A stretch of DNA of 64,000 bases, from positions 1-64,000 of the forward strand of contig CALXOW010000008.1 in NCBI GenBank assembly GCA_944390115.1, in the 5' to 3' direction. The notes below the pieces were generated by a model. It did not search any database. It was not told the DNA's origin and saw nothing but the letters and a program-made list of their open reading frames with translations. The translations under genes and the position numbers were made by a program. Shown here one piece after another: positions 54,610 to 63,600 of the stretch (the stretch's first letter is position 1; each line of letters begins with the position of its first letter). The stretch is from an uncultured Anaerobiospirillum sp. Lineage in GTDB: Bacteria > Pseudomonadota > Gammaproteobacteria > Enterobacterales > Succinivibrionaceae.

Positions 54610-55932
54610 AGAGACAATTACCTCATGTAAGCCGTCACACGACGCGGGGCGTCAAGACGTAGTCTCAAGCGCGCGGCGTTTTGGACGCGGCAAGGAAAAG
54701 CTTAAAAGCGCAGTCTTAAGCTAATCCGGGGGAGTAAGGCAAAGTGTTGTCTCTGCCTTAACCCCAAATCAAAGGTGCTCAAGGCACCGGTGCACAGGGC
54801 ACCTCTTGTCTAGCTGCCAGCGCGGCTCTTTGGACCAACACACTCACCAAGGTCGAAAGTAGCGCGCACTGTAAGGTGGGCAAGAATGCTAGGTGCTAAC
54901 TGGCTTCCCAGCTCGTAACGCATAAGGCTTGATGCGGCTCAAGCACCAAGAAATCTTACGGGCGACGACACACCTGAGGCCTAGAGCTCAGCTCCACGCA
55001 CCAGAGAATGAACTGCCCCTCATAAGAGAGGGTACTTCGCTGTCGTGTAGTTATGGGGGCGCGTTCTGACGAATGAGGCTAGCTGTTCGCACCTGTTCGT
55101 AAGAAACAGTGGGCAGGTTAGCTCTAGTGCCACCATGAACTACCCAGGCTTCCTCTCAGAGGCCTAGTGAGCTTTTGCGCTAGAAAAAGCCTTTGTGAGT
55201 CTGCGGTTATCAAAGTTCGTCCGCATTTATAGGCGCACGCGCGATAACCATAGCTTCTCACGACTGGCGCTGATTATAGTGGGAAAGTTACGAACAGGTG
55301 TTAGTGATTACGAATGAATGCGTGAGCTAATTCACATTTTTGTGCGCTGATTGTTCGGAAAACGGAGGCCGGTCACAAAAAATGAAAGCTTCCTCCCAGC
55401 GCTTTGAGCACGCGGCAACCCCGAGTAAGGATGTTTGAAAACGGCTATGCTATGGGCTTTGCTGCCAACGACAGCTGAATTCAGTTGAGAGTTGGCTCTG
55501 GGCTCATGAAAGTTTGAGGCAGCTCAAACTTTACGAACATTTTGAGCGAACAAGCCGCGCCTTGCGGGCCACTTTTCGTTAAGATGGAGAGGTGATTTGA
55601 CATCTACGGGGTATTTTTGCGATAAGTAGTCCGATCGAACACCCTAAACTTATCACATGAGTGCACTAACAATGTTCGTAAACTCAGTGCTTTGCTATGG
55701 GGGCAGACACGGTTCAAACGCGGGCCTCAAGCCAGTTTGAGCCCAAAATAGCGTAAGATGGACAGACTAGTGCGCCCTGAACAGCAATAGCTGGGTGGGT
55801 TGCGTGCTTATTTTTTTTTCGTGTTGTTAGTTGTTAGTTAAGCCTCGTACCATCGCAAGCTAAGTAGTAATTAAGATTACTTCTCTCACGGGAGATCTGT
55901 ATTGAGGGTAACGGAGGCACAGTTTCTTTTTT
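54610..55932. promoter_or_regulatory. Divergent control region of the melibiose module
   Basis: 1,323 bases without a gene. TGTTCGTAA or its complement occurs exactly four times: 55094-55102, 55288-55296, 55531-55539 and 55673-55681; near matches lie at 55308-55316 and 55352-55360. A minus-strand TATAAT (55278 down to 55273) is next to the second copy, so a repressor there would block a galactosidase promoter. Hairpins in the presumed leader include TAAGGCA/TGCCTTA (54735-54741 with 54754-54760, flanked by Gs and Cs) and AGCTTAA/TTAAGCT (54699-54705 with 54716-54722). TAAGATGGA(G/C)AG occurs near 55580 and 55754. Confidence 0.6.
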
Positions 55933-57027
55933 ATGAATAGTGAGCAAATTGCCAGAATCGCCGGTGTGTCGCGCTCGACTGTGTCCAAGGTGCTGCACAA
56001 TTATCCGGACATCCCTGAGGATACCAAGCGCAAGGTCTTGCGCGTGGCCTCGGCCTACGGTTATAAGCCCGATGTCGTGCCGCAGCTTATCAAGAGTTCC
56101 TTTTCCAAGACCATTGGCATGTACTATTTCTCCAAGTTTGAGGAGAGTATCTTTGAGCGCTTCAACGCCAATTACAATATCGCGCTCTTAGTCAGTGTCT
56201 CCACGGAGGCCAAGCAGCGCGGTTACAGTGTGCTCTTTGATGTGATCGATCTAACCCGAGGTCAGGAGGCCTTGCTTGCCAGTATCGATGAGGACTTCAA
56301 CAATAAGCGCATCAGCACGGCTGTCTTTGTCGGTTTAGATGATGATTGCGGCTTTATTACCAAGCTGGCACGCCCGGATCGCCATATCATCGTGCTCGAT
56401 AAGGAATTTGATACCTCCACTGGCCTGCGCTGCCTCTTCTCCAATGATTTAAGCTCGGCGATGCGGGCCTGCAAGCATTTGTACGATAACGGCTTCACCA
56501 AGATCATGCATATCGCCGGTGACCAGCGTAAGCTCGCCGGACGCAAGCGCAAGGAAGGTTATTTGCGGGTGCTGGGCAAATTCAATAAAGAGTATGGCAC
56601 CAAGGTGCAACCGCTGATTATGGAGGGGCGCTTTACCATTGAGCATGGTTACAACAGTGGTAAGGCCTTTATCGAGCAGCGTCTGTACGAACAATACGAT
56701 GGCATCTTGTGTGGCTCGGACATGATTGGCGTGGGCTTTATCAAGTGCCTTAATGATTTAGAGCCTAAGCTCTTAGAGCGCATTGGCGTCATCGGCTTTG
56801 ACAATGAGCCTGAAGATGTCTTTGTTAAGCCGAGCTTAACCACGCTCGCGCCTGATTACCGCTACTTTGCGCGCATGATCTTCGATCTCGAGCAGAACTA
56901 CGAAGAGTTTAAGGCGGGCGTATCCGTTAAAATCGAGCAGCAGCTGTTGGTGCGCGATAGCTCGGTGCCTTATGCCAAGCGCCGCAGCAACTTGCCGCTG
57001 CAAGAGTACATTGGCGTACGCACCTAA
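55933..57027 (+). CDS. LacI-family transcriptional regulator
   Basis: 364 residues. The N-terminal helix-turn-helix reads NSEQIARIAGVSRSTVSKVLHNYPDIPEDTKRKVL, with the hinge helix ASAYGYKPD. The remainder is a periplasmic-binding-protein-like sensor domain (SKTIGMYYFSKFEES, AVFVGLDDDCGF, ILCGSDMIGVGFIKCL, IGVIGFDNEPEDVF, SLTTLAPDYRYFARMI). It is divergent from the alpha-galactosidase and symporter genes and is their likely repressor, relieved by an alpha-galactoside or galactose. The GGAGG lies 15 bases from the ATG, further than usual, so translation may be weak, as suits a repressor. Confidence 0.9.
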   Translation: MNSEQIARIAGVSRSTVSKVLHNYPDIPEDTKRKVLRVASAYGYKPDVVPQLIKSSFSKTIGMYYFSKFEESIFERFNANYNIALLVSVSTEAKQRGYSVLFDVIDLTRGQEALLASIDEDFNNKRISTAVFVGLDDDCGFITKLARPDRHIIVLDKEFDTSTGLRCLFSNDLSSAMRACKHLYDNGFTKIMHIAGDQRKLAGRKRKEGYLRVLGKFNKEYGTKVQPLIMEGRFTIEHGYNSGKAFIEQRLYEQYDGILCGSDMIGVGFIKCLNDLEPKLLERIGVIGFDNEPEDVFVKPSLTTLAPDYRYFARMIFDLEQNYEEFKAGVSVKIEQQLLVRDSSVPYAKRRSNLPLQEYIGVRT

Positions 57028-57080
57028 AACACTGCGGGCACAGCACAGCGCCGTGCGTACTTAGATGAGGGAGAGTAACG

Positions 57081-58028
57081 GTGGCCTTTAAAATTTTATT
57101 AGCCAATACCCGTGGCTTTTGCGCGGGCGTCGAGCGCGCTATTGGGGTGGTACAACGCGCCTTAGAGAAGTTTGGCGCCGAGCGCGTCTATGTCCTCCAT
57201 GAGGTAGTGCACAACAAGCACGTGGTGGCCGACCTTGTCAGCAAGGGCGCGCACCTGGTCGAGGAGTTAAGCGAAATTCCTGAGCCGAGCTCCAAGGTCG
57301 TGATTTTCTCGGCCCACGGTGTCGGTCTGGATACGATTGAAAAGGCCCAAGAGCTTGGTCTTACCATCATTGATGCGACCTGCCCCTTGGTCAAGCGCAT
57401 CCACACCAAGGTGGTTAAGGCAGCCCAAAATAATATGGAGGTCGTGATCATAGGTCACGATGGCCATCGTGAGGTCTTAGGCACCTTAGGGCAATACGCA
57501 GGTCCTAAGGACAAAGTCCACGTCATTTTGACCCCAGAGGATGTCGCCAACCTCTCCTTGCCTTTAGGGGAGCACCAGGCTATGTTTGCCACGCAAACCA
57601 CGCTGTCGATCGACGAAACGGCCAAGACCGTAGCCGCGCTCAAGGCCAAGTTTCCGCTGATCGAGGGCCCAAAGAACGACGATACCTGCTATGCGACCCA
57701 ACATCGCCAAGCTGCGGTCAAGCTTTTAGCCCAAGAGTGTCAGCTGGTGCTGATTGCCGGTTCGCAAAATAGCTCGAACTCGCGTCGTTTAAGCGAAGTC
57801 GCCCAGCAATACGGCGCTACTTCCTATCTCATCGATGATGCCAGCGCGATCACCTACGACATGTTACAAGGCGTGACGGCGGTAGGCGTCTCGGCCGGTG
57901 CCTCCGTTCCGGAGTACATCGTCCAGGACATTCTGACCACGCTCAAAAACAAGGGCGCCACCCAGATTGAGCCGGTAGGCGAGATTCAACGTCACATCAC
58001 CTTTGCCTGGCCTCAGGGCTTGGAATAA
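57081..58028 (+). CDS. ispH: 4-hydroxy-3-methylbut-2-enyl diphosphate reductase
   Basis: 315 residues from GTG at 57081 (GAGGGAGAG upstream). The last step of the MEP pathway, making IPP and DMAPP. The three iron-sulfur cysteines are C14 (TRGFCAGVERAI), C101 (DATCPLVKR) and C203 (NDDTCYATQHRQ). Substrate residues in VLHEVVHNKHVV, SAHGVG, IIGHDGHREVLGT and GSQNSSNSRRLSEVA are kept, as is VGVSAGASVPEYIVQD. In E. coli ispH follows lspA-fkpB; here the melibiose module lies between, and fkpB is not seen. Confidence 0.98.
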   Translation: MAFKILLANTRGFCAGVERAIGVVQRALEKFGAERVYVLHEVVHNKHVVADLVSKGAHLVEELSEIPEPSSKVVIFSAHGVGLDTIEKAQELGLTIIDATCPLVKRIHTKVVKAAQNNMEVVIIGHDGHREVLGTLGQYAGPKDKVHVILTPEDVANLSLPLGEHQAMFATQTTLSIDETAKTVAALKAKFPLIEGPKNDDTCYATQHRQAAVKLLAQECQLVLIAGSQNSSNSRRLSEVAQQYGATSYLIDDASAITYDMLQGVTAVGVSAGASVPEYIVQDILTTLKNKGATQIEPVGEIQRHITFAWPQGLE

Positions 58029-58060
58029 GCTCAAAGCCACGAGCAGCGCGGGCTGGGGCC

Positions 58061-58153
58061 GTATCGACTGGGCTTAGCCGAGTGGGACTAGCCGCGCCGA
58101 GTGGGACTAGCCGTATCGACTGGACTTAGCCGACTGGGATTAGCCGTGCCGAC
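58061..58153 (+). repeat. Degenerate GACTGGGA-TAGCC array after ispH
   Basis: Six units of 14 or 19 bases with consensus GA(C/G)TGG(G/A)(A/C)(C/T)TAGCC, some followed by G(T/C)(A/G)(T/C)C, starting about 35 bases after the ispH stop. They are part of a 345-base spacer with no gene. Confidence 0.7.
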
Positions 58154-58373
58154 TGGGTCGGCCTTTGCCCTTTGGGGCCGGTTTATCAGGTGGGGATAAC
58201 CCCCACTTTGAAGCCTGCTACTCCCAATTGCGGGGATAGCCGTGAAACCAATGCGCCAAACGCTTCAATTTTCGCTAAAATAACGCGGTTTTGGCGTCGA
58301 CCCCAGCCCCTAACCATAGGCTTGAGCCGGGGGTAGGGCGGGCGCTTGGTTTTCACATGGTATCTCTGTGGTT
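58154..58373. promoter_or_regulatory. Spacer before prfC with promoter-like element
   Basis: No gene. TAAAAT at 58276-58281 could be the prfC -10 box, like the TAAAAT before rpsB, but the -35 position is poor. No clear Shine-Dalgarno precedes prfC. Confidence 0.35.
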
Positions 58374-59966
58374 ATGGCTGATCAGAACTTTTTGCAAGAG
58401 GTCTCAAAGAGACGCACTTTTGCCATCATCTCTCACCCGGACGCTGGTAAGACAACGATTACGGAAAAGGTCTTACTCTTTGGTAGCGTCATTCAACGCG
58501 CCGGTGAGGTTAAAGGCCGTGGCAGCACGGGCTCTTTTGCGAAGTCTGACTGGATGGCCATGGAAAAAGAGCGTGGTATCTCGGTGACCACCTCGGTGAT
58601 GCAGTTCCCATACAATGGCTGTATCGTCAACTTACTGGATACCCCAGGCCACGAAGACTTCTCCGAGGATACCTATCGCGTGCTCACGGCGGTCGACTCC
58701 TGCCTCATGGTGATCGATGCCGCTAAGGGCGTTGAGGAGCGTACCCGCAAGCTCATGGAAGTCACGCGTTTGCGCGATACTCCTATCCTGACCTTTATGA
58801 ACAAGCTCGACCGCGAAACGCGCAATCCATTAGAGCTGTTAGATGAGGTCGAGTCGGAGCTGAAGATTTTATGCGCCCCAATTACCTGGCCAATTGGCTC
58901 GGGTAAGTCCTTTAAAGGCGTGTACCACATCCTGCGCGATGAGACCTTGCTCTATCACTCCGGCGAGGGCTATCACATCCAAGAGCGCCGTGTCATCAAG
59001 GGCCTCAATAATCCAGAGCTTGATGCGGCCGTGGGCGAGGACTTTGCCAAGGAGCTGCGTGAGAGTATGGAGCTTATCTCGATGGCCTCGAACTCCTTTG
59101 ATGAGGAAGCCTTCTTAGCAGGCGAGCTCACCCCAGTCTTCTTTGGTACCGCCTTAGGTAACTTTGGTGTCGACTGCATGTTAGACGGTCTCACCAAGTG
59201 GGCCCCAACCCCATTACCGCGCCAAGCTGACAGCCGTGAGGTCAAGGCCGACGAAGATAAACTCACCGGCTTTATCTTTAAGATCCAAGCCAATATGGAT
59301 CCTAAGCACCGTGACCGTATCGCCTTCATGCGCTTAGTCTCAGGCGAGTACAAGAAGGGCATGAAGATGCGTCACGTGCGCATTGGCCGCGACGTTCAGA
59401 TCTCCGATGCCGTCACCTTTATGGCAGGTGAGCGCGACCTGGCCACCGAGGCGGTCGCTGGTGACATCATCGGTATTCACAATCACGGCACCATTCGCAT
59501 CGGTGACACCTTCACCGAGGGCGAGGAGCTGCGCTTTAGCGGTATTCCAAACTTCGCTCCAGAGCTCTTCCGCCGCATCCGCCTCAAGGATCCATTAAAG
59601 CAAAAGCAGCTGTTAAAGGGCTTGGTGCAGCTATCAGAAGAGGGCGCAGTTCAGGTATTCCGTCCGCTCATCAACAACGACTTGATTGTGGGCGCGGTGG
59701 GCGTGCTCCAGTTTGACGTGGTAGTTTCGCGCTTAAAGCACGAGTACAACGTCGACGCCACCTACGAGAACGTCAACGTCACCACCGCACGCTGGATTGA
59801 GTGCGACGATCCTAAGGCCTTAGAGGAGTTTAAGGACAAGGTTCCAACCTTCTTAGCCTTAGATGGCGGCGACAACTTGACCTATCTGGCCACTTCAGGC
59901 GTGAACTTGAACCTCGCGATCGAGCGCTACCCTAAGGTCAAGTTCCTCGCGACCCGCGAGCACTAA
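58374..59966 (+). CDS. prfC: Peptide chain release factor 3
   Basis: 530 residues from the ATG at 58374 (E. coli 529); a GTG at 58368 would add two residues. RF3 is a GTPase that removes RF1 and RF2 from the ribosome. The G domain shows [18 protein letters not shown] (G1), [16 protein letters not shown]-like switch region (read as [18 protein letters not shown]), [16 protein letters not shown] (G3) and FMNKLDRE (G4). RF3-specific segments [25 protein letters not shown] and [12 protein letters not shown] follow. The end (ATREH) lies in the first of three 28-bp tandem units. Confidence 0.98.
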   Translation: MADQNFLQEVSKRRTFAIISHPDAGKTTITEKVLLFGSVIQRAGEVKGRGSTGSFAKSDWMAMEKERGISVTTSVMQFPYNGCIVNLLDTPGHEDFSEDTYRVLTAVDSCLMVIDAAKGVEERTRKLMEVTRLRDTPILTFMNKLDRETRNPLELLDEVESELKILCAPITWPIGSGKSFKGVYHILRDETLLYHSGEGYHIQERRVIKGLNNPELDAAVGEDFAKELRESMELISMASNSFDEEAFLAGELTPVFFGTALGNFGVDCMLDGLTKWAPTPLPRQADSREVKADEDKLTGFIFKIQANMDPKHRDRIAFMRLVSGEYKKGMKMRHVRIGRDVQISDAVTFMAGERDLATEAVAGDIIGIHNHGTIRIGDTFTEGEELRFSGIPNFAPELFRRIRLKDPLKQKQLLKGLVQLSEEGAVQVFRPLINNDLIVGAVGVLQFDVVVSRLKHEYNVDATYENVNVTTARWIECDDPKALEEFKDKVPTFLALDGGDNLTYLATSGVNLNLAIERYPKVKFLATREH

Positions 59967-60060
59967 CGCGCGCGCCCCAGCCCGCGAGCACTAACGCGCG
60001 CGACCCAGCCCGCGAGCACTAACGCGCGCGACCCAGCCCGCGTGACCCAGCCCGCGCGCG
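59953..60060 (+). repeat. 28-bp tandem repeats spanning the prfC stop codon
   Basis: CCCGCGAGCACTAACGCGCG starts at 59953, 59981 and 60009, a period of exactly 28 bases. The first unit contains the last codons and stop of prfC; two shorter ACCCAGCCCGCG units follow to 60060. Confidence 0.92.
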
Positions 60061-60623
60061 TCTTGCTGCGCGCTTGCCGCTCGCTTTGCGCCTGGGCGGC
60101 TGAGCCTGCTGTGAGGCAGGCGCGCCGCTATCGGGCGCACTGGGGGGCCAAGATGGGCCTTAGGCGGAAAATTACGTGCGTGATGTCCTCAGTGCCGTGC
60201 TATTGGGGCGGGGCTCATCTTTTGAGCTGGCCTCGGTCAGGTTGGGATTGAGGCGTCGGTGCGGGGCACGAAAAGCAAAGACGAGCTGAGGGGCTTTGCT
60301 TGAGTCGCAACAATTTAAGCAAAGCGCAGGGCCTTGTTGGTGTCACCCACTGACAAGGCCTTTTTCTCTGCATTTGTAATATCGATAGGGGTCAAAATCA
60401 AGATAGATATGCCCATGTGACGTAGGTTGGAAATGTGGCAGCAAGTTCTATCGCTAGGTTTTAGATGCGGTTACAATAAGAATGGCGCATGTGGCAACAT
60501 TGGTTTTAGGGGCGCAAGTCACGGCCAATGCACGGCCTCATGGCACTGAGAGATTGGGTGGAAGTGCAAGGTCAGTTGTTTGAGGGCACTGGCCTGAGTT
60601 GATTTTGGGTCAAGGGGCACCAA
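60061..60623. other. Spacer between prfC and the hybrid kinase gene
   Basis: About 560 bases without a gene apart from the terminator at 60330-60366. Upstream of it is GC-rich sequence; an open frame of 69 codons at 60042-60251 reads through the repeats and is not convincing. Confidence 0.5.
60330..60366 (+). terminator. Rho-independent terminator after prfC
   Basis: GGCCTTGT (60330-60337) pairs perfectly with ACAAGGCC (60353-60360), followed by five Ts. Confidence 0.88.
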
Positions 60624-63600
60624 ATGGGTAAAACGTTTTGGCAAGTCTTTATCACCAGATTCTTGGTGACCTTGACGATTATTTTGTCGATCTTTGCGCT
60701 TTTTTTGTATCAGCGCATCAATACCTCCAAAGAAATGGCGCGCATGGCCGCGCAAGAGGCCTTAACTCATGTCGACATCGTGCTCAACACTATGATCGAC
60801 AAGACCAATATGATCGAAGGCTTTCTCCACTCCTTTGGCGAGGAGCGGATGCGTGAGATGGCCACCCGCCTAGATGGTAAAATCTACCTTGATGAGTTTA
60901 ACCTCTTCACCTCAATGCTCTATGACAGCCCGTCGATTCGCGCTCTCCAATTGCTGCCTGCGGGTATCACTCTGTATTCCTACCCCTTAAAGGGCAATGA
61001 AGCGGCGATCGGCGACAATGTGCTGGAACGTGAAACGCCGCGCGCCAGCGCGATCTTTGCGATGCGCTCAGGTCTTACCGTGGTCGACGGCCCTCATGAG
61101 CTGCTGCAAGGGAGCATGAGCCTGATAGCGCGTAACCCGATTTACTACCAAGACGGCACCTTTTGGGGCTTTGCCGTCATTATCCTGGCCTTGCCTGAGG
61201 TGATTGAGCCCTTGGGGTTAAACGACCTCTTGCGCCAAGGCTATGAGTTCGAGTTTGACTTCATTCAAAATGGTAATCCCACCACTATTTCCTCGAACCT
61301 GTCGGCACAAAATGCCAAAAACGTGATCGAAGAAACTAAGCTCTTAGCCGGACGCCGCGTCTGCATCAAGGTGGTTCCGCAAGAGGGTTGGGTCAAGTTT
61401 GAAGATGCCGTTTTAGAATTTACTTTCTTCTTTATCGTGGCGCTCTTGATCGCCTACTTAGGGACGCGCTATCGCCTCTCCTCCCTGCAATTGGTCAAGA
61501 GCCTCGAGAAGGAAAAGTTCCTGCGCCTGGTTACCGCCCAAGCCTACAAGGAAGCAGAGCAAGCCAATAACGCCAAGAGTGACTTCTTGTCGGCGATGAG
61601 CCATGACTTGCGCACTCCAATGAACGCCATTGTCGGCCTGTGCGTGCTGTTAAAGCGTGATATGGACAAGCCGCAGAAGGTGGCCGATTATTCGCGCAAG
61701 ATTAACGCCTCATGCCAGCATTTGCTCGGTCTTATCAACGATATCTTGGATATGAACAAGATTGAAAGTGGTAAGAGCACCTTCAATATGCGCGAGTTTT
61801 CGCTGGCAACCTTGATCGACAACCTCAATACCATTGTGCGTCCGCAGGCGCGCGCCAAGAAGCAGGCCTTTGAGATTAAGCTCCAGCATATCAAGCATGA
61901 GTTTTTGATTGCCGATAACTTGCGCCTCAATCAAATCCTGCTCAACTTGCTGTCCAATGCGGTCAAGTACACCCAAGTTGGTGGTCATATCAGCCTCATT
62001 GTCACCGAGGAAGAGGAGCGCTCCAACAATATTGCGCGCTACACCTTTGAGGTGGCCGACAATGGCATGGGTATGTCTAAAGAGTTCTTAGAGCATATCT
62101 ACGAGCCATTTGTGCGTGCTGATAATGTGATCGGCAGCGCGATCCAAGGTACGGGTCTTGGTATGACGATTACCCATAACTTGGTTAACCTCTTAGGCGG
62201 CAGTATTGCGATTGACTCCAAGGAGAACGAAGGTACCTCGGTGCGTGTGCACCTGTCCTTGAAGATCAAGACCGAAGAGGTTAAGGACAGTGAATTTTTA
62301 AAGATCTACGGCATCAGCCGCATCTTGCTCATCGACGATGAGTGTTCTGTCAGCGAGTCAGTCAGCCACACCATGAGCGAGGCGGGGGTCGAGACCTTCC
62401 ATGCCTACAATGGCAAGCAGGCCTTCTCCGCCTTGGAGAAGCTCGAGCAAGAGGGCAAGAAGATCGACCTGATTCTCTTGGACTTAGTGCTTCAAGATGA
62501 AAGTGGTCTTAACGTCGCTAAGGCCTTGCAGGAGAGCAAGTTCAAGGACATCCCGATCTTCATTTTGACCTCCTACGATTACTCCGATATCGAATTGGAG
62601 GGCATGAATATTGGCATCAAGGGCTTCTTGATGAAGCCGCTCTTTATCAGCAACTTAAAGCAAGCCCTGATCAATGCGGCCAACAACGACTCGCACCAGG
62701 AGCCGGAGGGCAATCACTCGGTGCTCGAGGGAATGCACATTCTGGCGGCCGAAGATAATGAGCTCAATTCTGAGATCTTGGTGGAGCTGCTCTCGATGCG
62801 TGGGGCCAATTGCACCGTGTGCTCAGATGGCGTTGAGATCGTGGAGAAGTTCAAGCAAAGCTATCCAGGTCAGTACGATTTCATCTTGATGGATGTGCAG
62901 ATGCCACGGCTCAATGGTCTTGATGCCACGAGGCAGATCAGAGCCTTGGACTTACCGCACGCTAAAGACATCACCATCATTGCCATGACCGCCAATGCCT
63001 TTACTGAGGATATTAAGGCTTCGCTGGACGCGGGCATGAACTACCATATTTCCAAGCCAATCGACTTAGATCTGCTGGAGGACTACGTGCGCAAGGTGCG
63101 CGCCGGTCACGCACCAAACCTCAGTGCTTCCTATGCGCCGACGGCCAAGCGTACCTCCAAGGAAGATGCCGCGCGCGAGGAAGAGGAGGCTGAGGCCCGC
63201 GAAAACCAGCAAGATTTAGCTAGCCTCGAGGCCACGGACTCCATTTCCTATGCGGCCACGCTCGCAGGCAGTGTGAACTTAGACGCTCAAGCCGCGCCCC
63301 GCTCGGCTGCATCGCCAGCTGCGCCCAGGCCAGCTACGCCACCAGCTACGCCCAGCTCCAAGTCCCAGCAAGGTCAAATGACCCAGCAAGAACCGGTTGC
63401 GCCAACACCGGCAGCATCTGAGTCCAAGGCTTTGTCAGGCTCGGCTGCGTCTGCAGCAGACACTCCGGATCTATTGCGTGCCGCTCAGAGCTCACAAGGG
63501 CCAAGCGCGCTTTTTGGTGCTTCCTTAAGCGCATCTTTGAGCGCTGAGCAGTTCAACACTAAGCTCGAGCACGATGATGTTTGCCGCTTTAATGTCCAGG

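Noticed and set aside
58061-58153. CRISPR array after ispH
   Set aside because: The units are only 14-19 bases, diverged, and contiguous with no unique spacers. No cas genes are present.
59953-60060. CRISPR array after prfC
   Set aside because: The 28-base period is that of a plain tandem repeat; there are no spacers between identical repeats.
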